The translations under genes and the position numbers were made by a program. DNA of 64,000 bases from a virus: positions 1-64,000 of the IMG/VR virus record IMGVR_UViG_3300027859_000009; one strand, 5' to 3'. The notes beneath the pieces are model-generated. The model worked only from the letters and a program-made list of their open reading frames with translations, did no database searches and was not told the DNA's origin. Position 1 is the first letter of the stretch, and the number at the start of each line of letters is the position of its first letter. Positions 7,127 through 15,234 of this stretch are shown here, one piece after another.

Positions 7127-7624
7127 ATGAATCATACTAAACTGTTTGAACAATTTGTTAATGAGAACATTAAAAATATGACCATCGGTACACCTGCTAC
7201 AAATTCAGCTCAAAGGGAAACTGTTAAATTTGAATTATGGGCTTTAAAAGAAGGTCTTAAAAACACATACGGTAAAGATTTTTCTAAAGCTAAACAAACA
7301 AATCCTAAAAGCGCAAAAGGAAAGTTAGCAATATATGCGGTAACTGAAGAAAAAGAAAACCCATATACAACAAACGATAATTTTAAAACAATTGCAGCAA
7401 ATACAATAATTGCAGTATGCGACGGTAAAAAGCCTCTATATTTTCATAGAGAACCAATGTTTGGACCTCCTTATGAGGGCGAAATCACTCTAACACCAGA
7501 AAGAAGAACAAATCACGACAACCTTAATTTTGGTTATCACGACCATGAAGGTGGAAAATACGCAACAGGTATTAAGAACCTTAAAAGAATTATAGAATTA
7601 GCAGACGTAGCATATACTTTTTAA
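7127..7624 (+). CDS. Candidate internal head protein with capsid-targeting N-terminus
   Basis: 165 residues, no known domain. The first residues read LFEQFVNENI, matching the T4 capsid-targeting sequence of internal proteins (MKTYQEFI.E, from memory), with FVNE as a likely cleavage site for the prohead protease. It has its own late box and its own terminator, and stands alone between early-type genes. The body contains NTIIAVCDGKKPLYFHREP and a HDHEGG stretch that could bind metal. I infer that it is packaged in the capsid and may enter the host with the DNA. Function unknown. Confidence 0.55.
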   Translation: MNHTKLFEQFVNENIKNMTIGTPATNSAQRETVKFELWALKEGLKNTYGKDFSKAKQTNPKSAKGKLAIYAVTEEKENPYTTNDNFKTIAANTIIAVCDGKKPLYFHREPMFGPPYEGEITLTPERRTNHDNLNFGYHDHEGGKYATGIKNLKRIIELADVAYTF

Positions 7625-7643
7625 AATAAATTAAACTAATTAG

Positions 7644-7672
7644 AAGGGAACCTTAAACAGTTCCCTTTTTTT
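7644..7672 (+). terminator. Rho-independent terminator
   Basis: Stem AAGGGAAC/GTTCCCTT with an 8-base loop, followed by a run of seven T. It ends the single-gene unit at 7127-7624. Confidence 0.85.
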
Positions 7673-7686
7673 ATCTATAAAAATAG

Positions 7687-8094
7687 ATGGAAAATTCAAC
7701 ACCAAAACCAGACCATATTGTATTTAATGAGGAAACTGGAGAATATGATGCTAATACAAAAGCATATCCAACAACAGCAAGTGCTCCTTCATTTTCACCA
7801 GTTATTTTTGATAATCATGAAAGTGTTAAAGCTTCTAAATATTTTCAGACAAAATTTAATGAAATCAAAAATGAGTATTTTCAACTTATTAATCATTGGG
7901 AGAATACTAAAAGGGTTTATGATGCAGATTGTAATTTTAAACCAATAACTGGAGAAATATATCACCTTTACACAAAAGATACTGGAGACTTTTTAAGCAT
8001 TATAGAACCTTCTCAATGGAATCAAAAATATGTTGGAAGTTTTAAATTAACAACTGATGGAAAATGGGAGTCCGTAAAGGAAACAAACGACTAG
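7687..8094 (+). CDS. DUF2452-family protein
   Basis: 135 residues. The N-terminal 45 residues are low-complexity and proline-rich. The rest fits DUF2452, a family common in Bacteroidetes and their phages: FQTKFNEIKNEYFQL, NFKPITGEIYHLY and FLSIIEPSQW then VGSFKLTTDGKW. Function unknown. It precedes the dUTPase gene. Confidence 0.7.
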   Translation: MENSTPKPDHIVFNEETGEYDANTKAYPTTASAPSFSPVIFDNHESVKASKYFQTKFNEIKNEYFQLINHWENTKRVYDADCNFKPITGEIYHLYTKDTGDFLSIIEPSQWNQKYVGSFKLTTDGKWESVKETND

Positions 8095-8098
8095 AACC

Positions 8099-8107
8099 CT
8101 ATATAAC
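8099..8107 (+). promoter_or_regulatory. Late-type promoter box
   Basis: CTATATAAC, with TATATAAC at 8100-8107, lies 18 bp before the dUTPase start. It differs from the consensus at the last base. Confidence 0.35.
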
Positions 8108-8125
8108 TATTAAATATAATAAATT

Positions 8126-8593
8126 ATGGCAAACATTGATAACGAATGTAAAGATTTAGAAGTAAAAGACTTCTATGAAGAATCAACAACACACTTAGCA
8201 GACATTATGGAAAACCAAAAGAAAATGCAAGAGCAGACTTACGGTTTTAATTTCGAAGATATGACAATTAGAGAAATAATGGACTTTTGGCATTGCAACA
8301 CACATGCAGTTGTAGATGAAATTCACGAAATGACAGATGCTCTTGGGGGTATTAAAGATGGCTCTGGAAACGCAGTGTGGAAATATTGGAAAAAAGACTT
8401 TCCAAAATATGATAAATTAAAAATTTCTGATATGAGTGAAGATGATAAAAAAGAACTTTATATGGAGTGGGTAGATATTCTACACTTTTTTATTAATTAT
8501 GCTGCATCTATAGGACTTGACGCAAAAACAGCATATAATTATTACTTTGCAAAAGCAGAAGAAAATGTAAATCGTCAAAAAAGAGGATATTAG
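8126..8593 (+). CDS. dut: Dimeric all-alpha dUTPase (MazG-like)
   Basis: 155 residues. Hydrolyses dUTP to dUMP and pyrophosphate, keeping uracil out of DNA and feeding thymidylate synthesis. Seen: EIHEMTDAL at about 72-80 (acidic metal site), AVWKYWKKDF, EWVDILHFFINYAASIG at about 112-128 (second acidic site) and the C-terminal KAEENVNRQKRGY, all typical of the dUTPase_2 family. It directly precedes the DNA polymerase gene. Confidence 0.8.
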   Translation: MANIDNECKDLEVKDFYEESTTHLADIMENQKKMQEQTYGFNFEDMTIREIMDFWHCNTHAVVDEIHEMTDALGGIKDGSGNAVWKYWKKDFPKYDKLKISDMSEDDKKELYMEWVDILHFFINYAASIGLDAKTAYNYYFAKAEENVNRQKRGY

Positions 8594-8629
8594 TAGGTAA
8601 GTCCGTGTAACCGGTTATAAAAAATAAGT

Positions 8630-10036
8630 ATGATATTAGATATTGAGCAAAAAGAAAAAGAAGTAATAATAAGCTACTACGACAAAGAAGGAAAAGTAAG
8701 CTTTAAAAGATATCCAATTGATAAATTTGAAAATTGGGTTGTAACCGATGAAAAAGATAAATATAAACACCCACAACTAAAAAATTGGAATGGAAAGCCA
8801 ATTAAAAAAATTACTTCAAAAAGAGGATTTAATAAATTTAGTTTAGTATATTTCATTGAAAGTTTACCTGAAAAAGACCAAAAAGAGCTTTTTGAATCTA
8901 ACAGCCCTAAAACATATTTTATAGATATTGAAACAGAAATAGTAGACGGTTTTCCAAAAGCAGAAGACGCTAAAACTAGAATACTTAACTTTTCAATTAT
9001 AACGCCTGATAAAAAAGCAATAGTATTAGGCATTAAAGAGTTAGATATGAAAGGTCTTGAAAAAGACACTAATGAATATTTTAAATCTTTAGATGATGAT
9101 TGGTCCATATCATATTATAAGTTCGATAATGAGTATGATATGGTCTATAATTTTATTCATAAATTCATGCCTAAGTTTCCAATGATGACCGGATGGAACT
9201 TTATTAATTATGATTGGAAGTATATTGTAAATAGATGTAAAAGACTTCAAATAGATATTAGCGAAATGTCAGTTACTGGAAAAGTAGACAAAGTAGATGG
9301 TAGACCGTTACACATGGGAATTCTCGATTACATGCAATTATATGATAAGTATGATAAGTCTGTAAAAGTAAGAGAATCTAATTCTCTTGATTTTGTTTCA
9401 GGACAGATTGTAGGTCTTAAAAAGATTAAATACAATGGAGGATTACAAGAACTGTACGAAAACGATTATAAAAAATATGTTTACTACAATATAGTAGATT
9501 CTATTTTGGTATACTATATAGACCAAAAAATAAAGTCAATGGACGTTCTTTTAACATTAGCAAATATTACAAAAATGCCTCTGTATAAAGCAGCTAGCCC
9601 TGTTGCAATGACTGAAGCATTAATGGCTAGAAAATTAATGGAACAAAATAAAAGAATTGGAACAGAAAGAAAAGAAGATGTTGCAAAAGATGGAAAGTAC
9701 ACTGGTGCATTTGTTAAAGAGCCAATTTCAGGTTTTTATTCTGGTGTAAGTGCGTTTGACTTTGCATCTCTATATCCTTCAATTATGCGACAATTTAATA
9801 TTTCACCAGATTCATATATTGAACAAATTCCAAAAGAAGATATTGCAGAACGCAGGAAAGATAGTAATGTTATTGTATGTGAAAATGGAGTAGTTTACAA
9901 AAATAATGAATCAGTATTAAAACAAATTCAAAGTGATTTATACGCTCAAAGAAAAGAGTATAAAGCTATAGCTTATGATTATTTTGAAAAAGCAGCAATG
10001 GTTCAAAAAAAAATTAATTTAAAAAAGAACCCATAA
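8630..10036 (+). CDS. 43A: DNA polymerase B, N-terminal half (gp43-like, split)
   Basis: 468 residues. Carries the 3'-5' exonuclease (FIDIETE at 97-103; TGWNFINYD at 187-195; YYNIVD at 285-290) and polymerase motif A DFASLYPSI at 377-385. It stops after KAAMVQKKINLKKNP, before motif B. The missing palm and thumb part, with motifs B and C, is a separate gene at 15235-16440. The split lies in the loop before the motif B helix, so the halves could form a working enzyme by association (inference; T4-like phages with gp43 in two parts are known). Downstream lie an orphan late box and two terminators. Confidence 0.9.
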   Translation: MILDIEQKEKEVIISYYDKEGKVSFKRYPIDKFENWVVTDEKDKYKHPQLKNWNGKPIKKITSKRGFNKFSLVYFIESLPEKDQKELFESNSPKTYFIDIETEIVDGFPKAEDAKTRILNFSIITPDKKAIVLGIKELDMKGLEKDTNEYFKSLDDDWSISYYKFDNEYDMVYNFIHKFMPKFPMMTGWNFINYDWKYIVNRCKRLQIDISEMSVTGKVDKVDGRPLHMGILDYMQLYDKYDKSVKVRESNSLDFVSGQIVGLKKIKYNGGLQELYENDYKKYVYYNIVDSILVYYIDQKIKSMDVLLTLANITKMPLYKAASPVAMTEALMARKLMEQNKRIGTERKEDVAKDGKYTGAFVKEPISGFYSGVSAFDFASLYPSIMRQFNISPDSYIEQIPKEDIAERRKDSNVIVCENGVVYKNNESVLKQIQSDLYAQRKEYKAIAYDYFEKAAMVQKKINLKKNP

Positions 10037-10050
10037 TTAAGTGTGTTGAT

Positions 10051-10060
10051 GATATATAAA
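10051..10060 (+). promoter_or_regulatory. Orphan late promoter box
   Basis: GATATATAAA, identical to the best late boxes, but followed 16 bp later by a terminator and with no gene start within 110 bp. It may be a scar of a lost or moved gene, or drive a very short RNA. Confidence 0.45.
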
Positions 10061-10075
10061 ACACATCAAACAATC

Positions 10076-10097
10076 AAAGGTCAATCGACCTTTTTTT
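10076..10097 (+). terminator. Rho-independent terminator
   Basis: Stem AAAGGTC/GACCTTT with loop AATC, then seven T. First of two terminators after the polymerase N-terminal gene. Confidence 0.85.
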
Positions 10098-10105
10098 GGA
10101 CAAGT

Positions 10106-10144
10106 AAGGCAATTTTAGCTATTAATATCGTATTGCCTTTTTTT
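10106..10144 (+). terminator. Rho-independent terminator
   Basis: Stem AAGGCAAT/ATTGCCTT with an 18-base loop, then seven T. It follows the previous terminator by 8 bp, so the N-terminal polymerase gene is well insulated from nrdB. Confidence 0.75.
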
Positions 10145-10172
10145 AGAAATTAACTAAAAATTATTTTAAAAC

Positions 10173-11171
10173 ATGAATTTATTTAAAGAAAGAATAGAAT
10201 ATAAACCATTTGAATTTCCTGAATATTATAGTGATGGATGGTTACCACAGGCACAGGCATTTTGGTTACATACTGAAATTCCTATGCAAAGTGATGTTAA
10301 AGACTGGAAAGAAAATTTAACAGAATCTGAAAAGAATTTAGTAGGTAATATACTTTTAGGTTTCGCACAAACTGAATGTGCAGTAAGTGATTACTGGACT
10401 ACAATGGTAACTAACTGGTTTCCAAAGCATGAAATAAAACAAATGGCTATGATATTCGGTAGCCAAGAAACAATTCATGCTACTGCATATTCTTATTTGA
10501 ATGAAACACTAGGATTAGATGACTTTTCTGCTTTTCTACACGAGCCTACTATAGCTGAAAAATTTGAACATTTATCAGGAGTAGATTCTAATTATACTCA
10601 TAAAGATTTAGCAGAAAATAATAAAGCTAGAAAAGAAGTGGCTAGAAGTTTAGCAATTTTTTCTGCTTTTGCAGAAGGCGTTTCGCTCTACAGTTCTTTT
10701 GCTGTTTTATACAGTTTTCAAATGAGAAATCTTTTAAAAGGAATTGGACAGCAGATGAAATGGTCAGTAAGAGACGAATCACTACACTCAAAAATGGGTT
10801 GTAGGCTTTTTAGACACATGTGCGAAGAATATCCTGGCTTAAAAGAAGAAGTAGAAGGTGATGTAAAAACAGCAGCAAAGTTAATGGTCGATATGGAACT
10901 TAAATTTATCGATAAAATGTTTGAAATGGGAGATTTAGAAAATCTTAAAAAAGATGATTTAAAAAACTTTATTAAAAGAAGAGCAAACGAAAAATTATCA
11001 GAAATAGGATATGAAAAAATATTTGAATTTGATACAATTAGTGCAAAAGAATTAGATTGGTTTTATCATTTGACAGGAGGCGTAGAACACGCAGACTTTT
11101 TTGCAATTAGGCCAACTGCTTACTCTAAAGCGGGTGAAGATGAAGTATGGGATGAATCAGAATTATTTTAA
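10173..11171 (+). CDS. nrdB: Ribonucleotide reductase class I beta subunit
   Basis: 332 residues. Holds the diiron-tyrosyl radical that starts catalysis in the alpha subunit. Seen: QTECAVSDY with E68, SQETIHATAY with E99, H102 and the radical tyrosine Y106 (H plus 4), FAEGVSLY with the next glutamate, and RDESLHSKMG with the last glutamate and histidine. All ligands are present. It lies 16 bp upstream of nrdA. It ends ESELF; C-terminal peptides of NrdB dock on NrdA, and -LF is also seen on several replication proteins here. Confidence 0.93.
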   Translation: MNLFKERIEYKPFEFPEYYSDGWLPQAQAFWLHTEIPMQSDVKDWKENLTESEKNLVGNILLGFAQTECAVSDYWTTMVTNWFPKHEIKQMAMIFGSQETIHATAYSYLNETLGLDDFSAFLHEPTIAEKFEHLSGVDSNYTHKDLAENNKARKEVARSLAIFSAFAEGVSLYSSFAVLYSFQMRNLLKGIGQQMKWSVRDESLHSKMGCRLFRHMCEEYPGLKEEVEGDVKTAAKLMVDMELKFIDKMFEMGDLENLKKDDLKNFIKRRANEKLSEIGYEKIFEFDTISAKELDWFYHLTGGVEHADFFAIRPTAYSKAGEDEVWDESELF

Positions 11172-11187
11172 AAAAGTATAAATAAAA

Positions 11188-13050
11188 ATGCAAAAAGAAA
11201 AACAAAGGGTAGAATTAATTTCTAAACAAACAAAAACCGATATTTTAGTAAATCAACTTAATTGGGAAAAAGGAGTAGATTACCCAGTATGGGGTCACAC
11301 CGAAATATACATTAAAACAATATCAAATGGTTATTTATTAGAAGGTGAAACTCCTAAAGATGCATATTGGAGAGTATCTACAACAATAGCTAGAAGACTT
11401 AAAAAACCAGAAATGGCAAGTAAGTTTTTTGATTATATTTGGAAAGGTTGGTTAAACTTAGCCTCTCCAGTTTTATCAAATACTGGAACAGAAAGAGGTT
11501 TACCAATCTCTTGTTTTGGAATTGATGTTGCTGATTCAATTCACGACATTGGTAAAAAGAATCTTGAAATGATGCTTCTTGCAAAGAATGGAGGTGGAGT
11601 AGGAATTGGTGTAAATCAAATTAGACCAGCGGGTTCTGAAATTACAGATAATGGTACTTCTGATGGAGTCGTTCCGTTTTGTAAAATATATGATTCTACA
11701 ATTCTTGCTACAAATCAAGGAGCTGTTAGAAGAGGAGCAGCTTCCGTAAATATAGATATTGAACATAAAGATTTTTGGGATTGGTTAGAAATAAGAGAAC
11801 CTAAAGGTGATATTAATAGACAGTGTATGAACATGCATCAATGTGTTGTAATTTCCGATGGGTTTATGGATAAAGTAGAAAACGGAGACAAAGAATCTAG
11901 AAAAAGATATGCTGCTGTAGTTAAAAAGCGTAAAGCAACAGGCCAGCCTTTTATGATGTATAAGGGCAATATAAATAGAGCAAACCCAGAGGCTTATGTT
12001 AAAAACGGTCTTAAAGTTTACATGACTAATATTTGTAGTGAAATAGCATTACATACCGATGAAAATCATAGTTTTGTATGTTGTTTAAGTTCTTTAAATT
12101 TAGCAAAATATGATGAATGGAAACATACAGATGTTATTCAAACTGCAACTTGGTTTCTTGATGGTGTTTTAGAAGAATTTATTCAAAAAGCAAAATATAG
12201 ACAAGGTTTTGAAAACGCTATTCGATCTGCTGAAAAAGGAAGAGCACTTGGTCTTGGTGTACTTGGATGGCATACTTATTTACAAGAAAGAGGAATTCCA
12301 TTTGAAGGATTACCTGCACAATTTGAAACCCGTAAAATATTTTCTCAAATTCAAATAGAAAGTGAAACTGCAAGTAGGCAGCTAGCAGAAGAATTTGGAG
12401 AACCTTTATGGTGTGCTGGAACTGGTATGAGAAACACTCATTTAAGAGCAGTTGCACCAACTGTAACAAATTCAAAACTTAGTGGTAATGTAAGTCCAGG
12501 TATAGAACCATGGGCGGCTAACGTATTTACAGAACAAACATCAAAGGGAACTTTTATTAGAAAAAATCAGTCTTTAGTCAAATTTTTACAAAAGATAGGA
12601 CATGATGATTCTCAAGTTTGGTCTAAAATTCTAGAAGACCATGGAAGTATTCAAGAAGTTAGTATATTAGATAACTACATGATGACTTCTGGAGTTCATA
12701 TAGATTCTGATGATTTTGAGGTGTTAACAATAAATCAATATAATTCTTTATCAGATGATATCAAAAAAGATATGTTCGTTTCACCTAAAGAAGTATTTAA
12801 GACCTTTAAAGAAATTAATCAGTTAGAATTAGTAAGACAGGCAGGGGTTAGGCAGCAATATATCGATCAGTCAGTTAGTCTTAATATGGCATTCCCAAAT
12901 ACTGCATCACCTAAATTTATTAATAAAGTACATTTAGAAGCTTACAAACAAGGAATCAAAACTCTTTATTATATGAGAACTGAATCAGTGTTAAGAGGAG
13001 ATATTGCAGCATCTGCAACTGATGAAGCTTGTTTAAGCTGTGATGGATAA
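11188..13050 (+). CDS. nrdA: Ribonucleotide reductase class I alpha subunit
   Basis: 620 residues. Reduces ribonucleotides to deoxyribonucleotides. Seen: ISCFG with C109, GGGVGIG at 135-141, NICSE at 281-285 (the N.C.E catalytic triad), CCLSS near 298-302 for the partner cysteine, LYYMRTE near 592-598 (the tyrosine pair on the radical path) and a C-terminal CLSCDG that relays reducing power. The N-terminus goes straight into the catalytic domain, so the ATP-cone of many NrdA proteins (about 750 residues) is missing and dATP inhibition is probably absent (inference). Confidence 0.93.
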   Translation: MQKEKQRVELISKQTKTDILVNQLNWEKGVDYPVWGHTEIYIKTISNGYLLEGETPKDAYWRVSTTIARRLKKPEMASKFFDYIWKGWLNLASPVLSNTGTERGLPISCFGIDVADSIHDIGKKNLEMMLLAKNGGGVGIGVNQIRPAGSEITDNGTSDGVVPFCKIYDSTILATNQGAVRRGAASVNIDIEHKDFWDWLEIREPKGDINRQCMNMHQCVVISDGFMDKVENGDKESRKRYAAVVKKRKATGQPFMMYKGNINRANPEAYVKNGLKVYMTNICSEIALHTDENHSFVCCLSSLNLAKYDEWKHTDVIQTATWFLDGVLEEFIQKAKYRQGFENAIRSAEKGRALGLGVLGWHTYLQERGIPFEGLPAQFETRKIFSQIQIESETASRQLAEEFGEPLWCAGTGMRNTHLRAVAPTVTNSKLSGNVSPGIEPWAANVFTEQTSKGTFIRKNQSLVKFLQKIGHDDSQVWSKILEDHGSIQEVSILDNYMMTSGVHIDSDDFEVLTINQYNSLSDDIKKDMFVSPKEVFKTFKEINQLELVRQAGVRQQYIDQSVSLNMAFPNTASPKFINKVHLEAYKQGIKTLYYMRTESVLRGDIAASATDEACLSCDG

Positions 13051-13056
13051 GATATG

Positions 13057-13086
13057 CGGCTCTTTGGAGTCGCCATTAGGACCGTT
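13057..13086 (+). other. Two short hairpins after nrdA
   Basis: Just after the nrdA stop codon, GCGGCTC-TTTG-GAGTCGC and then CCGT-TTAATT-ACGG can each fold, followed by the terminator at 13099. They may only stabilise the 3' end of the nrd mRNA. No known riboswitch or RNA family recognised. Confidence 0.35.
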
Positions 13087-13098
13087 TAATTACGGAAC

Positions 13099-13133
13099 AA
13101 AAGGGAAGAGTATCGCTACGCTTCCCTTTTTTT
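13099..13133 (+). terminator. Rho-independent terminator
   Basis: Stem AAAAGGGAAG/CTTCCCTTTT with a 12-base loop, then a T run. Ends the nrdB-nrdA unit. Confidence 0.9.
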
Positions 13134-13136
13134 AAT

Positions 13137-13150
13137 AGATATATAAAACA
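13137..13150 (+). promoter_or_regulatory. Late promoter box
   Basis: AGATATATAAAACA, TATATAAA at 13140-13147, 24 bp before the gene at 13172. Confidence 0.65.
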
Positions 13151-13171
13151 TAATTAAAAATAAGATTAAAA

Positions 13172-14431
13172 ATGATACTTAACTATGGAGAATTCCTAAA
13201 CGAAAAAGAATGGGCAGTTACAGACGCTAAAATTCTTAAAACAAGAAGAGCATTTTATGCTGAAGCATTTACTCAATTTTTAAACGAAGATGAATTGATA
13301 CAGGCTAACTCACTAATAAATGAAGGACTTTTTGACAAGTTCGGTTTTAGCAGAATAGAAAGATTAAATGAAAACGAACTTTATGAAAGTCTTCTATTAG
13401 AATGGAATCTTTTACAAAAATTGGCAGATAAAGCTAAACAGGCTGTTAAGGTTGTAAAAGACGAGGGTAAAAAAGCACTTTCAAAATTACAACAGGGTGT
13501 AATTTCAATAGGTGGTAAACTCACCGGTCTTATTAAGAAAATAGTAGAAAGTATAAAAAGTGTTGCTGGAAAAGCAATAGATGCCGCAAAAAAAGCAGCA
13601 GCTGCTGCTAAAAAGAAAATGACTGAAGCGTTTACTAAAGAACTTAATACGTTTAAAAGTGAAGGTGAAAAGGTAAAAGCAGAAAAAATAAAATCTCTAT
13701 CAAAAGATACTGGTAATGCTACAAAAGTTTCTAAACATGTTGTAAAATGGTGTACCGGTACTTTAGGAAAAGAAACAGCAGGTGCAATTGCTAAAGGATC
13801 TAAAGAAGAGGTACCTGGTACTAAAAAAGAAAGTGCTGCAAAAGAAAGTTTTAGTTATAGAAGTTTTGAATTAATGATGGAAAATTCATTATATTTAAGT
13901 TGTACAGATGCAATGAAAGCTGGAGAGCTGAAATTATCAGAAGTAGAAGAACAACTTAATATGCTAGAAGAAGGAGGAGGTCAAGAAGCACACAAACTTC
14001 CATTTATTTCAACAATAACAAAATTTATCAACAAATTCCCACCATTCAGCGTTTTAAAAACATTTAAAGAAAAAGGAGCTGAAGTAGCAGGAGGTCTGAT
14101 GGGCGCTATGTCAGCCAAGGCAACAAAGGTAATGGGAGCTCCAGGACCTTTTAAATTTTTAGCAATAGGAGCTTTTATGGGGATAGCATTTGAGCTAGCA
14201 ATGAAAGACACTTTGAAAGCAGCAACCGCAAGTTTGCTTTTTCCACCAGCAGCTCCTTTTATTACAATGGCATTTAACTTTGCCTATGTTTTAGTAGCAA
14301 TAGCAACATTAGAAGTATTGGTAGGAACGGTATTAGATGCTAAAGATGATTTTGCAAAAGCTAAAGAAGATACTATGAAAAACTTGTCTAAACAGGCAGG
14401 TAATGTTGGAAAAGACAAAGAAGAAGCATAA
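13172..14431 (+). CDS. Candidate internal/ejected head protein with membrane segments
   Basis: 419 residues, no family recognised. It has a capsid-targeting-like start (ILNYGEFLNEKEW) and further L-N-E or I-N-E sites (FTQFLNEDE, SLINEG, RLNENE) within the first 70 residues that fit the T4 prohead protease rule (L/I)-x-E. The middle is lysine- and alanine-rich (KAIDAAKKAAAAAKKK). The last third has hydrophobic stretches (FKFLAIGAFMGIAFELAM; FNFAYVLVAIATLEVLVG) that could cross a membrane. A late box and a preceding terminator isolate it. Inference: packaged in the head and ejected into the host envelope. It is part of the block separating the two polymerase halves. Confidence 0.5.
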   Translation: MILNYGEFLNEKEWAVTDAKILKTRRAFYAEAFTQFLNEDELIQANSLINEGLFDKFGFSRIERLNENELYESLLLEWNLLQKLADKAKQAVKVVKDEGKKALSKLQQGVISIGGKLTGLIKKIVESIKSVAGKAIDAAKKAAAAAKKKMTEAFTKELNTFKSEGEKVKAEKIKSLSKDTGNATKVSKHVVKWCTGTLGKETAGAIAKGSKEEVPGTKKESAAKESFSYRSFELMMENSLYLSCTDAMKAGELKLSEVEEQLNMLEEGGGQEAHKLPFISTITKFINKFPPFSVLKTFKEKGAEVAGGLMGAMSAKATKVMGAPGPFKFLAIGAFMGIAFELAMKDTLKAATASLLFPPAAPFITMAFNFAYVLVAIATLEVLVGTVLDAKDDFAKAKEDTMKNLSKQAGNVGKDKEEA

Positions 14432-14490
14432 ATATTTTTGAAACAAAACACCAATTCATGATATAATTAACAAATAAAAATTATATCAAA

Positions 14491-15234
14491 ATGAAATTAG
14501 GAATTGCAAAAATTGACCAGCATGCTTTTATTAGCTTTATTAATCGATTAAAATTAATCGACTCTTTTATTTATTTTAAAATAAAAGATAATCAAGTTAT
14601 CTCAACATGCTATTTACCACAAAGAGATGCTGTGAAACACCACTCAGTATCAGTAGAAACATTATTTGGTGGAGTTGAAATGCCAGATAATTCTAAGGAA
14701 TATAAAATAGCATTCTTTGATGCTAATAGAATCATTGATGCTTTTAAACAATTTGAACACGACGCTATTCGCTGTGAAATTGAATTTATTCAAAATGAAC
14801 AAGACTTTGTAGCTTCTACCTTTAAAATCTTTAATGAAGAATTAGAAATCACATTATCATGTTCAGAACCTTCTCTTGGTTACCAAGATTTATCTACTGA
14901 GCAAATCGAAGGTATCTTTGAAAGAAGTCAAATGGACTTTCAATTCCCAATAGATAATCATTCAATCAATAGATTAAAATCGTTATTTAATTTAGAAAAA
15001 GAAGAAACGTTTGATATTAACTCAAATGGTTCTGGAGTACAAGTTAAAGGCAAAACATTTAACGTTGTAATTAGTCAAAGCGCAACTGGTAATGGAACAG
15101 CAACTCTTTACAAAAAATATTTAGCTCTTTTAGATAAAGAAGAATATAATGTACATGTTTCAAATAATAAAGTTGTATTTGATTCAACTGAATCTGAAAC
15201 TCTTTTAACTATTTCAACATGTAAAACTGCCTAA
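14491..15234 (+). CDS. 45: Sliding clamp (gp45-like)
   Basis: 247 residues, close to T4 gp45 (228). No exact motif defines gp45, but the layout fits: a short N-terminal strand-helix-strand, IAFFDANRIIDAFKQF near 72-87 (compare VAIYDLNGFLGIL of T4), and a second half beginning IDNHSINRLKSLF. It abuts the polymerase C-terminal gene with no gap, and the clamp loader gp44/gp62 is also in the window. A TTGAAA and TATAAT pair with an 18-bp spacer lies at 14438-14467 and could be a promoter. Role: ring that tethers polymerase and, in T4, activates late transcription with gp55. Confidence 0.6.
   Translation: MKLGIAKIDQHAFISFINRLKLIDSFIYFKIKDNQVISTCYLPQRDAVKHHSVSVETLFGGVEMPDNSKEYKIAFFDANRIIDAFKQFEHDAIRCEIEFIQNEQDFVASTFKIFNEELEITLSCSEPSLGYQDLSTEQIEGIFERSQMDFQFPIDNHSINRLKSLFNLEKEETFDINSNGSGVQVKGKTFNVVISQSATGNGTATLYKKYLALLDKEEYNVHVSNNKVVFDSTESETLLTISTCKTA

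Noticed and set aside
10037-15234. Group I intron or intein between the polymerase halves
   Set aside because: The first half ends with its own stop and terminators and the second begins with ATG; no intein blocks or intron core seen, and several intact genes lie between.
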